NCBI GenBank assembly: GCA_963580455.1 | Contig: OY756968.1 | Coordinates: forward strand, 16,895,996-16,959,995 | Direction: 5' to 3' | DNA: 64,000 bases | DNA from: Euonymus europaeus | Lineage: Eukaryota; Streptophyta; Magnoliopsida; Celastrales; Celastraceae | Shown here: piece after piece, positions 10,897-22,313 of the stretch | Layout of the letters: every line of letters begins with the position of its first letter | How positions within the stretch are numbered: the stretch's first letter is position 1 | The notes under the pieces: model-generated | The model's input: only the letters and a program-made list of their open reading frames with translations | Told to the model about the DNA's origin: nothing | The model's database searches: none | Position numbers and translations under genes: made by a program

Positions 10897-12065
10897 CTAT
10901 CCTCGTTCAGCCACAGCCCGTGCCATACGCTTCCATTTTTGCCCATTGGAAGGACCATCAAAAACTGGAATAGATTCAACAAGGGCCGCCTCCACTACCT
11001 TTTCCTGCCGCAGTGGAGTCACCCCATCAACACGGACAGTAGCAACCTCCTGAGACGTGCCGACATTTTCCTCCGAGGAACCCACTACACCCTCTTCCAT
11101 CTGAACAAGGTCCTTCCTTGGAACCGGCTCCTGATTAACATGAACGCTACCTGCCTTTGACTGGAAAGAACGTGGTGAACTCTCTCCAGCATCCCTTCTC
11201 TTTAGTTACCAGAACTCCCACCAAAATTATCATTTGAGAAATATCCCGTCTGAACATGAGAAGGCGCTGGGCTTTTTTCTGCACTACGAGAGGAATAAGT
11301 GGAAGAAATGTTGCCAGTATTATTACCAGCACGCAACCAAGTTCCAAACAAAAAATGGCCATTCCCCCATTTCCCATCATCCCCTCCATCCAGACATTCC
11401 TTGTCAGCATGACCAATCCGCCCACAAGAAAAACAGAAATGAGGCAGTCTCTCATATTTAAACTCCACAAACCTATCCCCATCCCCTAGATTGACCATCA
11501 CTCCTCGAAGCAGGGCATGCTCAATTGGCAGTCTAATACGGAGCCGCAAAAAAGATCTCCAACTTTGACCATCCTCCTCCGTATCTACCGCAAGCACTTC
11601 ACCCAATCTCTCCCCCAATTTCCTTCCCACAGCCGCAGTCATCCCTCCCAAAGGTAGATTATGACATTGGACCCACAGTGACACCCAGTTGAAAGACATT
11701 TCAGTCACTGCCTCTAGGGCCTTGAAAGAACGGAGAGCAATAAGATGATTCTCAAATGACTAGGGTTCCATGGCAAGGAACCTATCCTTACGCGTCACAG
11801 TTGAGAACTCAAAAAGAAACAGCTTTTCATCAATCTCTTTGATAGTCCGACTCGAATCCTTCCACACACGCCCAATAGCTTGACGGAGCGCATCCAAAAT
11901 AATCTTCTTGGGGGCGAAGATCTTCCCCACCAGACATCGATTTCCTCTCTCCAACGGAAAAGAGTGCAACTCCTCTTCAAGATTTATCGTCAATTTCTCA
12001 CGATCCGACAATCTCATCTTTTCCAGTCGATCCGCCATCTCCCCGGCCATCGCCAACAGCCCCAC
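10897..12065 (-). pseudogene. LINE ORF1 relic: DUF4283-type domain plus zinc knuckle
   Basis: From 12065 the frame reads as the N-terminal DUF4283-like domain of plant L1 ORF1 proteins (LVGKIFAPKKIILDAL, then FLFEFSTVTRKDRFLAMEP). An in-frame TAG near 11760 falls where these proteins have Trp, so it is a single nonsense change. The same frame resumes with FNWVSLWVQCHNLPLGGM and a CCHC zinc knuckle, CFSCGRIGHADKEC (about 11395-11355). A frameshift near 11195 moves the C-terminal part (11100-10897) to another frame. The product would bind LINE RNA. A second ATG lies 15 bases after the first and could be the real start. Confidence 0.85.
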
Positions 12066-12080
12066 GACTGCTGACGGTCA

Positions 12081-13613
12081 TGACTCGCCCAAAATAGGTA
12101 AGTGGATTAACGCTTTCCCAAGTGTAGGTTTGTCAAAGTAATAATAGGAGTGAATCCCAAATCGTCTCACAAAGAATTTTGGTTTCGGCTTGGGTCTATG
12201 GATTATTAACCTAATTACTTAATTAAATATGGTATTCACAATGTTAAGTGTGGCAAAATTGCACTAACCATTGTTTAGATTCGGTTTTCCCTCTTGGGGT
12301 GATTGATTGAACTAAACCCTAATATACGAAATGAGAATTAAATACTAAACTACTGCAGAAAATCAAAATGGAAATAAGCACAACATAATAAAATGTAAAA
12401 CATAACATAAAACGTTCAAGCACAAACTAAATCGGAATGGAAATATTCAAGTAGATTAAACTAGAACTATGAATCCAAATGCGATAATAAAATGAAATAA
12501 CAATAAGGAAGAGGAGTTTAGAGATCAAATCCAATGTCGAATGTTGAGGTGAATCGGCATTCCAATCTACAAATAGAAGTTGAGGGTAATCCAACTTGGG
12601 CTCTTCTCAAGCTCTACAAGGAGGAAGAACTTCTTCTTCTAGTTGGTTGGGTCTCCAAGACTCCTAGCAATCTTCAATAGACTTATTTTCGAACCCCAAG
12701 CAAGAATCAAGGATGAAGAACAAGGCAAGAGAACAAAAACCTTAGAGAATATGTATTTTCGGCTAAAATGAGTGTGTTCAAAGAATGGGGTCTCCAAACC
12801 CATAAAACCCTCATACCTCTCTTAAAAGACCATCCTAACCTATTACAAATAAGTCCCATAGGTCAAATAAAGTAATTAGACAAGTTTGCCCTTCAAGAAT
12901 TGAGTAAAAATCATAAAACCCGAAATTATTGGAACTGTTCAAGGTAGTATCTTGTATTAATTCCACAGACTTCAATTCTCAATGGATTTATGCGTATGAG
13001 CACTCGTTGGAAAGATCTGGATGTCTACTTCAACTTTGTAGAAGAACGTTTCTTCAAATTCGATCATTTGCACCTTCAAAGGTTGACCCGAAACGCAGTG
13101 CTGTCCGGACAGATATGCTTGAAAACAGCACTGTCCGGCTTTCTTCTTCAACCGTCTGGACGGTTTCTGATACGCGTTCGGACGGTTGACAGTAAACTTC
13201 AATTTTGCAGCTCCTTTTATGCATTTTATTCCATATTCAATCCCGATCAATCCGAAGCCTACAAAAATTATTCAAACAAGTCATTAATTACTGAAACATA
13301 CTTAAACAAGTGTCAAAACCATTTTTAGGTTGATAGAACAAAATTCGGCATATTAAAACTCAAATGCTTAATAGATAGCATTTCCACAACTTCAACCATT
13401 ATGCCCAAAACTTGGATTTCATATATCTAAGCTACCAAACCAACTTGAACCACTAGGAAATACTTAAAATGACTATTTCAAAGTGTTGAATTATGCATTG
13501 GCTCATTAACATGGATTTCGGCAACTCAAACCTAAAATGTGGTTTTTAAGCATTGAAACTCAACGTTTTACTTTCAAAACTCCACAAAAATATGCAAAAT
13601 ATCATCCCAATCA
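12081..13613. repeat. Athila-type solo LTR inserted in the LINE leader
   Basis: It starts TGACTCGCCC and ends CATCCCAATCA, with a perfect 5-bp duplication GGTCA at 12076-12080 and 13614-13618. It is homologous in inverted orientation to 42749-44340 and more distantly to the Athila LTRs at 45176-46526 and 54767-57286. Shared landmarks include AGTGTAGGTTTGTCA, the GTTTTCCCTCTTGGGG block and TCAATGGATTTATGCGTATGA. No internal Athila sequence is attached, so it is a solo LTR. Around 13098-13190 it carries several copies of a CCGTCCGGACAG-like palindrome. Confidence 0.93.
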
Positions 13614-13882
13614 GGTCACGCCCCACAAACAACCTAGGCAAACCCTAGACACCCCTCCGAAACCCAAAGGAAACGAGAGACCAAGCTAACAATAATATTT
13701 TACTTTAATAATTAATATCATACTAATCTACCAACTTTAATACTTTTAAATTTAAATACTTATGCACTAATACAAAATTAACATAATTATTTTTGCATAA
13801 AAATTTACATTATCATACAAACTTGACATAAAATTAAAATTAACATCCTCATATAAAAAATTAACATTACAATTTATTCCAC

Positions 13883-15020
13883 TTAAAATGGTAGATTTTC
13901 ATACATATTCCAAATGTGCTTCCTGAGATCCTTTCTCAGATTTTCATTGATCTGGTTGTCACGGACTTGTTCCATTCGCATGTGGCTGTAATTTGCAAAA
14001 ACATCTGAATCAGTAATTGTATCAATCACTGATGTCATTTCTTCGAGTGGATGGGTCCATGGATCAATATCTAAATGTTGCTCATCCTCAACGATCATGT
14101 TATGAAGAATAATACAGGTAATCATGATTTCTTTTCAAGTCAAATGTTTTGTAAAAATGAACTGGTCACTGCGTGATTCCCCATCTCGCTTGGAGGACGC
14201 CAAAGGCTCGCTCCACATCCTTTCGAGTATTTTCTTGTGCCTTTGCGAATAGTCTTTCCTGTGGGGTGTGTGGATGTGGATTTGATTGCATCAACGTAGC
14301 ATACTGAGGGTAAATTCCATCTATAAGATAGTACGGAGTGTGATGGACATGACCATTGACCATGAACTCAATTGTTGGCATTTGCCCCCTTATGAATCGG
14401 TTGAAAATACTTGAATGTCGTACAACAGTTATATCGTTGTGAGATCTTGCCATGATAAAGAAAGCATGCCAAATTCACAAAATCATGTGAAGCCACTGTC
14501 TTCAATATCAGTGTAAGCCTCCCAATATGACCCACAAAGACACCTTTCCAGGCGACGAGGCATCCACGCCATTCCCAATGCATACAATCAAGAGAACCTA
14601 TCATGCCCGAGAACCCTTGTGCTTCATTTTCATACATTAGCCGCTGCATATCATTCATGGTTGGCACTCGTAAATATTTTTCCTTGTACAACATGATGAC
14701 ATTCTCACAAAATTTTATAAGTCAGTCTTTCACAGTCATCTCTCCAATTTTAATATATTTGTCCAACCAGTCTACATGACCACCATACGCCAATATGCGA
14801 ATTGTTGTTGTCATGATTTAGATAGTAGAGAACCCAAGTCGACCAGTACAATCAGGTAATTGTTCAAAATAAGGGTCCAGCTACTTCGAGATTCCCTTTT
14901 ATCTTCATAAATAACTCCTGACGTATTCAGAAACGTCATCGAAATATGTGCGCCAGATATGTACAATCTAAAATAGTCCCGCACAAGCTCTTCATGGGAT
15001 GCGGCGCGATCCCTTGGGAT
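13883..15020 (-). pseudogene. PIF/Harbinger transposase relic
   Basis: The order, read leftwards from about 15020, is typical of plant PIF transposases: an N-terminal part with ISGAYFDDVSEYV-like sequence, then YLRVPTMNDMQRLM, GSLDCMHWEWRGCLVAWKG (first catalytic Asp), VASHDFVNLACF, YYLIDGIYP (second Asp), RKDVERAFGVLQARWGI (Glu) and TCIILHNMIVEDE. All three catalytic acidic residues are visible, but the ORF is spread over three frames (breaks near 14450 and 14150) with extra stops, so the gene is dead. Its job would be to cut and paste the Harbinger element. The companion gene lies upstream on the same strand. Confidence 0.9.
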
Positions 15021-15060
15021 GTAAATCCGTGTATTGGACTGTAAATCCGTGTATTGGACT
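15021..15060. repeat. 20-bp perfect tandem duplication
   Basis: GTAAATCCGTGTATTGGACT occurs twice back to back (15021-15040 and 15041-15060), next to the N-terminal edge of the PIF transposase relic. It looks like a recent slippage duplication. Confidence 0.9.
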
Positions 15061-15158
15061 GTTAAAGGTGTATATCATATAATCAAACACTGTCAAACCA
15101 ATTTATTTTGGTTATTTTAGGGCAGGCATGCTTCTCAATAGTGATTACTGTCATACAA

Positions 15159-15451
15159 TCTGCAAGTGGCTATTCACTTTCATCGATGTGCACATTTTGG
15201 CCCCTATATAAACATTAAAAGTTTCCATTCACATGACTTGAGATACATTTGTCCCTATGAAATAAACACTAGCCAACAAAACATCCACAAGTCTTTGAAT
15301 GAGCAATTCATATCTTCCATTGGATGCAATTATAGACTGCAAACGTGTTAAAGGAGTACACCAAACTCTGCAAGTGGCTATTCACTTTCATCGATGTACA
15401 CATTTTGGCCCCTACATATACACCAAAGTTTCTATTCACATGTACTGAGAC
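15159..15451. repeat. 208-bp tandem duplication, second copy split by the hAT element
   Basis: TCTGCAAGTGGCTATTCACT begins at 15159 and again at 15367. Both copies continue with TTTCATCGATGTRCACATTTTGGCCCC and a TTCACATG block. Copy B is interrupted after GTACTGAGAC by the hAT insertion and resumes at 19798 with ACATATCTGTC, where copy A has ATACATTTGTC. A GTTAAAGG phrase follows in both. It lies in the non-coding part of the Harbinger element. Confidence 0.85.
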
Positions 15452-18400
15452 TAGTGGCGGATCCAAGATTTCTATTTACCCCGGGCTAGTCTTAAGAGTG
15501 ATGGGGTTTCGGGCAACGCCTCGATTTTTTTTGGGGGACAATGCGGATGATTTTAATGTGTAAAATACATAGTAGGATATATAGAAATCACTTATGTAAG
15601 TCTCACAACTAGGCATCCAGATCCAGAATGAGGAGATTTATCTTTAGCAATGAACTTTACTAATTAACAAAAATATGAGAAAGACAGTGAAGTTGACAAT
15701 CAAAAAGTCTCTGAAGAAAACACACAACACCAAACAAAACAAATACATTGGACTAGTTATTTAACAGGTATGCAGCAAGATGAGATGCCTTACTCACTTC
15801 GTACCCCTTCTTTCTGTACTACAAAAACATCAGTGTTCCCCTTCTTTACGTAATAGAAAAACATTAGTGAGCGCATTCCTACTCAACAAAGAAGCCTTCA
15901 ACAACTTCAGACCCTGTTAATAAGAAATTCAAATGGTTCCAATTATCAACAATTCATTCACTTTAGACAAAATTAGCGAGAAAGAAGAATAGTAAGAAAT
16001 GATTGATAAGTTTATCGAGTCTTTCTTAAATAGCTATAATAGTAAGCTAGATACTAATATGAGAAGCAGTAGTTTTGGGATAAAGTATAAAAATCGTGTT
16101 ATTGATATGTTGAACCATTCCAGGATCTCATGATGCAGAACACTATGGCTATGCCAATGATCAAGTCCAATTAATAGCCGTTGCATATAACACTTAACCT
16201 AACAAAAGGTAATAATTTAGATTTGAAGAAAATTCAATACAAGCCCATGGTTCAGTACAAGCCCATGGTTAAAAACTTACTTGGAATAATTGAAAAACTA
16301 ACAAGGTCCACCGAAAACTTACTTGTAATAATAATTGGGGCTTTAAATTCGTAGAATTGATCCAATAGTATTCCCACAACTCCAATCCAGAGTATGCTCC
16401 TATCCACATGTTATAAAAATCACTATCAGAGATACGAAACAACATTTCACTTTTTTAAGTCCATCTCAGAAAAGAAAGAACAGGAACCAAAAGGAAGCTC
16501 TTAACAATAGAAAAAATAAAATCACATTACTAGGAAAATGACACTTACTAGGAAAATAGGACTCTCCAATCTTTTGAAGAAGCAAAAGCATCGATTATTG
16601 AATCTGTCTCAATAGTTTCTGCTAATTCTCTTTCGATGAAGACAACCAATGAATCATTCAAATACTCATTTTCCATCTGGTTACGCAGATCACTTTTGAT
16701 GAATTTCATTGCCGAAAATGCACGTTCTGTAGTTGCCGTAGAAACGGGAAGAGTCAAAATGAGACGAATCAATTTGTCGATTAAATTGTAAGACACTGCC
16801 TTATTTGTTTCAACTAATCGATCACACAATTCTGAAATTGTTGACATATTCTAAAACATCTCATGTCGAACCACATCAAGGCGATAATGATCTAGCTGAC
16901 ATTTCAAAAGATATATATCTTGTCCGCTAAAGTCAGCTGGATAAAACTTCTCGGCAAGTAAAAGAATTCGAACAGGATCAAAAGCTTTGAAGTTGTCCCT
17001 AAGATCTAAAGCAGAGCTGAGCATAAGCAATTCCATTGAATCTAGTATTTAACTCCTCTAATATATAATCAACTGTAGCTTTAAAGATGTCAATGCAATA
17101 ATGGTGCTCAGCTGTCATATCATCATTCTGTAGCTTCTTTGTATCGAGTGCTCACATTAGGTACATCAATATCATACTTCAAGAAAATTGATTTCACATG
17201 CCCAAGAAGATGATCAAAACCCTCTTCTCGCAGTGTTTGAAGTAATTCTTTTATCGTTGAGACCAAATGCATTGCATTCAAAATATCTAAAGATTTATGC
17301 TGTAAAGTTCGGCAAAGCATATCTGAAATCCCCATAATCTTGTGCATAAGATGCAATATGAATATAAAATCAAAGGACTTCATCGACATCAAACAACCAC
17401 CAGCTTCCCCACAAATTTTATTTGTAGCTCATTCTTTAACCAAAGATCGAAGCACAATAATAGTTGCACCATACATATCTATCAAACTACAAATGGAGTC
17501 AAAATGTGAGTTCCAACGAGTAGTACCAGCTCTATGCAAAGTACCAATTTGATTAGCCCCTTTACTGGTCTCACGTTCACCGCTAGCTATGTCACATTCA
17601 ATCTCAGTAGCTTGTGTATATTGTAACTCTATATGTCGCTTAGGAGAAGCACTAATAAGATTGACAATGGAAGTTAATTTTGAAAAGAATAACCAAACTG
17701 AAATCTCTTTCTCCGCAGCTGCAACTAAAGCAAGTTGTAGACGATGAGCAAAACAATGAATATAGTATGCATACTCACAGTCATTGCGAAACAAAGCTTG
17801 CAATCCATTCCAAGCAGCACACATGTTGCTAGCACCATCATATCCCTGATCTCTTAAATCTCGAATGTGAAAATTATGTCGAGTGAGAACTTGCAATATT
17901 TGATTATTTAGAGTCAAAGCACAAGTATCTGAAACTTGCACAATCTCAAAAAATCGTTCTTGTAAATATCCGTGAATATCCACAAATCTTAGAACAATCG
18001 CCATTTGTTCTCTATTTGATGCATCCTTTGCTTCATCAACCAAAATACAAAACTTTGCATTCCCAACTTCCTCACAATTTCTTTTCTCACTTGTGTGGCT
18101 AGGATATGCAAAATATCCTTTTGAATCGAGTGAGATGTGTATTTTGCATTTCTCGGAGCTTTCTCTAAGACAACATCATCCATCTCAACATTCAACTTTC
18201 TCATCAAACTAATCAACTCAATTAGATTACCACGGTTCTTTGACATGAAAGATTCATCATGACCCCTCAAAGCGCACCCTTTTAAAGTAAGCCACTGAAC
18301 ACTATCAATGGTAGTCTTAAGACACAATCGATTTTTCTTAACATTCTCCGAACTCTGAACATTCATCATTTTATCGATATGCTGTGATATATTCTTCAAT

Positions 18401-19789
18401 GCCTCAACATTTCTCATGGCATTATTGTGTGGGGAAGTAGGACCTCCCATATGTGCTAAGAATACACATCTGGCACCATTGTTCACTCTCTTCCAACTAG
18501 TCAACCCATCAATAGTAAAAGCACAATGTAGAGGTGCACGATCCTGAAAAACAAAGCACGGGAAGCAAAATGCTGTATCCTTTGAAATAGAATACTCTAA
18601 CCACGGAAAATTTATGAACCAACTTTGTTGAAATCGTCGATTCTGACCTCCGATTTTAGTTCTCAGATATTCAACCAACACAGGTTGAAATGGTCCCCAC
18701 TTGATATAAGCACGTCTAACTTCATCTCTATTATAAATCGGATGATTCCAGATTGGAATACGTAATGCAGGATCTCGTTCAAGATCATTCTCATCAAATG
18801 CAACCCTTTCAATAGGAGGATCGATAGTAGACTTCAATCTCGAAGATGAACCAACTGTTGATGTTTCTTCTCCACGTTTCTTGTTGAAGAATGAGTTAAT
18901 AGTTTTTGCTTTTTTTCGTCCTTGATTTTCCATCCTAAGAAAATAGAAAGAATAACAAGTATTGTACAAATGAGAAGTAAAGAGCATTCAAAAACAAAAT
19001 CCCTGAACTAATTTGACATATATGAGTATACCAACTTTTGCACAAAATAAACCTATTCATGCTCACCTAAGATCAAAAATTAAAGCCGGCTATGCACGAA
19101 ATGCTAAAATCAGCTTCCAAATTCCAATTAACCAAGCATAGCATGCAAAATCAGCTTCCAATAACAAAAAGAAACCTTCACCTCATCGGTTTAACTATAT
19201 AATCTGAACATCTGACTTAATCTTATCAAATTAATCAATGTGACAGTAAAGTAGTTCAACACTCAAATGTTCAATGCATTCACCCTATTACTGTAGTATC
19301 ACATAATCACTATCCACTAATTGATTCCACTAATTGATGATATCTCTGAAAATTAAATAGAGGAAAGAGTGAAAGACATATTTGAAAATAGGAGGAAATT
19401 ACCTCACTTGGTAGTGGTCGGGCTGGCCCTAGAGGCTGAAGACAGAGTTGAACACTTGAACTTGAAGCTCAGAATCAGAAGCTGTCACACTGGGATTGGA
19501 AGGCTAGAGAGTGGAGACAGACAAAGACAGAGTTGAAGTTGGAGACAGATCACAGAGTTGAAGCTGTCACGCCAACGGAGGCGTGGAGGTGGAGCCGCGG
19601 AGGAGTAAAGGCGTGGAGGAGGAGGCGCTCACACGAATACACGATAGTCGATGCTCGATGGGGGAAGGGCTGAACAATCGCTGACCTAGATACGATACAC
19701 TACAGAGATGAGACTATGATAAATGTATAAGTTTTTTTTTTTTCATACGGGCTGAAGTCCACCTAAGCCCAAACGTAGACCCGCCTCTT
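15452..19789 (-). mobile_element. hAT transposon, 4.34 kb, with TIRs and 8-bp TSD
   Basis: An exact 8-bp duplication, ACTGAGAC, flanks it (15444-15451 and 19790-19797). Left end TAGTGGCGGATC and the reverse complement of the right end, AAGAGGCGGGTC, match at 9 of 12 positions, as short imperfect hAT ends do. The interior is a minus-strand hAT transposase relic. The leader at about 19400-19700 is GC-richer with repeated GAGACAGA and GGAGGCGTGGAGG motifs. The element size and exact TSD suggest a formerly autonomous copy inserted into the tandem duplication. Confidence 0.93.
16548..18933 (-). pseudogene. hAT transposase relic (TTF-type zinc finger, DUF4371, dimerisation domain)
   Basis: The start ATG at 18933 opens MENQGRKKAKTINSFF. 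The TTF-type zinc finger follows (FPWLEYSISKDTAFCFPC, about 18600). The DUF4371/RNase-H-like core has ILVDEAKDASN (first Asp, about 18040) and DQGYDGASNMCAAW (second Asp, about 17840). The C-terminal dimerisation region has LPVSTATTERAFSAMKF (Glu, about 16720). All catalytic acids remain. Breaks: one missing base near 18075, an in-frame TGA near 17430, frameshifts near 17140 and 17035, and an in-frame TAG at about 16850. The two nonsense codons look like CGA to TGA and CAG to TAG, consistent with deamination of methylated cytosine, though that is inference. Damage is light, so the copy is probably not ancient. Confidence 0.93.
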
Positions 19790-19797
19790 ACTGAGAC

Positions 19798-20368
19798 ACA
19801 TATCTGTCATTCATTAAAATCTTACTATGCATATGTGTTAAAGGTATATATCATGAAAAATTAATGGGCTATGGCAGATGGCAGTAATGGAAACTTTTAT
19901 GAATGGAAGATGGCATACAGGTATGTGTCTTATTCAATGAAATGCAGATCTACCATTAAAATGAAAATTTTCATGAATTTATAAACCTAAAACTGTACCT
20001 GACATCGTCCATTGCTTCATTGCCATGAATTAATCAAATGCAAACGTAATTCTTATATAAATGTAGATTATTTCAATCTAATATTTTGAAAGGGAAAACA
20101 TGCAGCCACAAAAACAAAGTCTTATTGAAAGATTGAAACCATGAAAGTTCACATGCAATGTCCACTCTCAATCCTCATTCACTTTTGTCACTCCCTAGCC
20201 AATCATTATTAGTGAGCCTATGAACATATGAAATGCCCCAAATTATAATTGGCTTATTTACATCACTGCTCATTCATTATATAAGGGTTTAGAGTCACCA
20301 AACAATTAACAAATTTCATGAAGTAGGCCATACAAATAAAAAATTCATTTTCCCAGAAAAATTATACC
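19798..20368. other. Non-coding Harbinger interior between hAT insertion and ORF1 relic
   Basis: AT-rich sequence without coding motifs. It includes the remainder of tandem copy B just after 19798. The right edge (about 20368) looks like a splice donor on the minus strand (CCAGTGAG followed by GTATAA), so part may be an intron of the companion gene. Confidence 0.4.
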
Positions 20369-22313
20369 TCACTGGATTGAGATTTGATGTGGATATTCCA
20401 GAAGCACAGCCATCATCACGACGTGAGGGACTTTCACCATCACCTTGACTCACCTTCTGCAATTCTACAATGACGTCAATTTTTTATGCACATAGTAAAT
20501 GTATGATAATACCTTCCAATTGCACTTCTAGGTCCTCGACAAGTGATCTCACTTCATCCAGCTCTTTGAACTCCTCAGGCTCAGTCAACAAACTTTTGGA
20601 CAGGAGACGCAACTGTCTTTTTGCAGTGATGAGTTTTTCTTTGATTGTCGCCTTGTTCAGATAAATCTTCAATTTCTTTGCTGCCATTGTCAACATCCTC
20701 TTCTCTTCCATCTTCTTCTCAAGAACCTCTATTTTCTTTTTATCCTCTTCAGCTTTCTCCCGATCTTTCGCTTCTTTTACCAGTCTCTGATCTTCAATCC
20801 CTTTTAGATAAGTTTCCCAATTTCGATGACTAGTTTCCATCATACCATTAAAGCCTGCATTGATGCTCTTGTTAACCTGGCTAGATGCATCATTTCTTGA
20901 TGTTTTCTTTCGCGCCTTAGCAATCTTCGCTGCCTTTGACCCAATTGGTCTTGGTACATCACCAATAGCTCCTCCATTAGAGGCTTGGAAAGGTGAGTCA
21001 CCAGTCTCGGGTGTCTCAAAGAAAGGTGTCGGAGTGTTATTCTCTTGTAGAGGTGAACAATCAACCCCTAGGTCCATTGATAACCCATGTGAACTTGGCA
21101 AATTTCATTCAACCATCGGATCAACAAATGGGGCCTCCTTGTCTAAACCAAGCTTAATTCCCGCCTTGCTCTCAGCACTATAGTGCTGCCACTTTGGACT
21201 AATCCCCAGAATGACCCAACAGTGCTCGTACTTGAAGTCAAAATCGTGTGTTCTATTGAACAATTGTCTTGCGGAACGTTCCTAAAAGAAAACATGTGAG
21301 ATGTTAGGTTAGAAAGCTCCAAAATTTAAGCATACAGTGCATATTGGAATGATATCCTCAAAATTAATGCTCTCAAATTAAAAACAATTGTATTGTGAAA
21401 CAACTAGGCCTCAAGTCCATGCTCTACTTCCAAGCTTCTAAGTAGCTGACCATTTCGTCACCTATGGATGAATGAGTTGCCACTGACTTTCACACGTTTG
21501 CTCATTTATGAACATATCACCACCTCTCATGTGCACAAAGTCCTCACAAAATCGCTTCCAAAAGGTGAGCTTGTATTGACCATTTCCAACAGAGGAGTAT
21601 GTATTAATCCTCATCCATGCCTTACAAAGGTCAACATCTTCATCTAATTTCTAATTACGAGGCCGTGGTGTGTGTTCTTCTTTTGTAGATGATTGATTTC
21701 TCATGCGTTTTGAGGGGCCACTAACGTCGGGTTGGCTCCTAGAGTTCACATCCTATGAGATTTTATTGATAGTTTTTTTTTTGATAAAAGAGGACGGTAC
21801 TTCTGAAGTTTATTAAAGGCCTCACTTATGGCGGAGGAATACTCAGGTTACATAAATTTGCTAGGAGAACCCAGACAAAACAGAAAGACTACACAAAACG
21901 GGACCCAAACCTAGAACTACAAAAACAACCCAAAACAACACAAAAACCAGATGCCTAAAACAAACACGAAAAGACACAAACCACTATTAACCATGAATCC
22001 CAATCTTGATAGTTTGAATGGTTGGTGTACAGGATAAGGATTGTTGAAACATTCCTGAGAATCCTTGGTTAGGTAGATGCATTCTAGAGAATCCTTGGAT
22101 AGGATGTTGCATTGCAAACATTTTTTGGACAAGGGCAGGATTATGTTGCATAGCGCAAGGGTCCATGCCGGATTGCACATATTGGAACATGGAATTGAAT
22201 AGAGGTCCTATATATGTGGGGTTGACATATGGAGTGATTGGGGTATGATTAAGGTCTTGGTTATGATTAGGATTCTCAGGATTATTGCTATTTTGGCCAA
22301 GATTGGGATTCAT
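20369..22313 (-). pseudogene. Harbinger companion protein relic (trihelix/Myb-like, NAM-associated C-terminus)
   Basis: Reading leftwards, an Asn/Gln/Pro-rich N-terminus (22313-22006, MNPNLGQNSNNPENPNHN) is followed, beyond a LINE-tail insertion, by a trihelix-like DNA-binding segment (LCKAWMRINTYSSVGNGQY, FWKRFCEDF; about 21640-21540). Then come CWVILGISPKWQHY and a NAM-associated segment with RPIGSKAAKIAKARKK (20950-20900), a charged coiled coil (20780-20680) and a leucine-rich tail. A further short exon (VELQKVSQGDGESPSRRDD) may follow near 20450-20369. Such proteins bind the TIRs and recruit the PIF transposase. Stops, frameshifts and the insertion disable it. The 205-residue 3' portion (21101-20484) is still open. 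Confidence 0.82.
21776..22005 (-). mobile_element. 5'-truncated LINE 3' tail, 230 bp
   Basis: A T run at 21773-21783 (poly-A on the minus strand) follows TTTATC, with LINE-3'-end-like sequence beyond. The insertion is flanked by TTGATAGTTT at 21766-21775 and 22006-22015. It splits the Harbinger companion gene; joining the flanks restores the reading direction TIQTIK to INKIS. There is no coding content. It could instead be a SINE tail, since the body is too short to tell. Confidence 0.75.

Larger units (their letters stand above)
6602..13696 (-). mobile_element. L1-type LINE, full-length-like, split by a solo LTR
   Basis: On the minus strand the order is 5' leader (13696-12066, interrupted by the solo LTR at 12081-13613), ORF1 relic, ORF2 relic and a poly-A tail seen as a T run at 6600-6610. 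A 17-base duplication, ATTTTACTTTAATAATT, flanks it at 6585-6601 and 13697-13713, as expected for target-primed reverse transcription. Without the nested LTR the element is about 5.6 kb. It inserted into the AT-rich 3' side of the Harbinger element. Confidence 0.92.

Noticed and set aside
10516..11708. Several plus-strand ORFs and second minus frames in the LINE region as genes
   Set aside because: They overlap the LINE ORF1/ORF2 frames, which carry the recognisable domains; the others are shadows.
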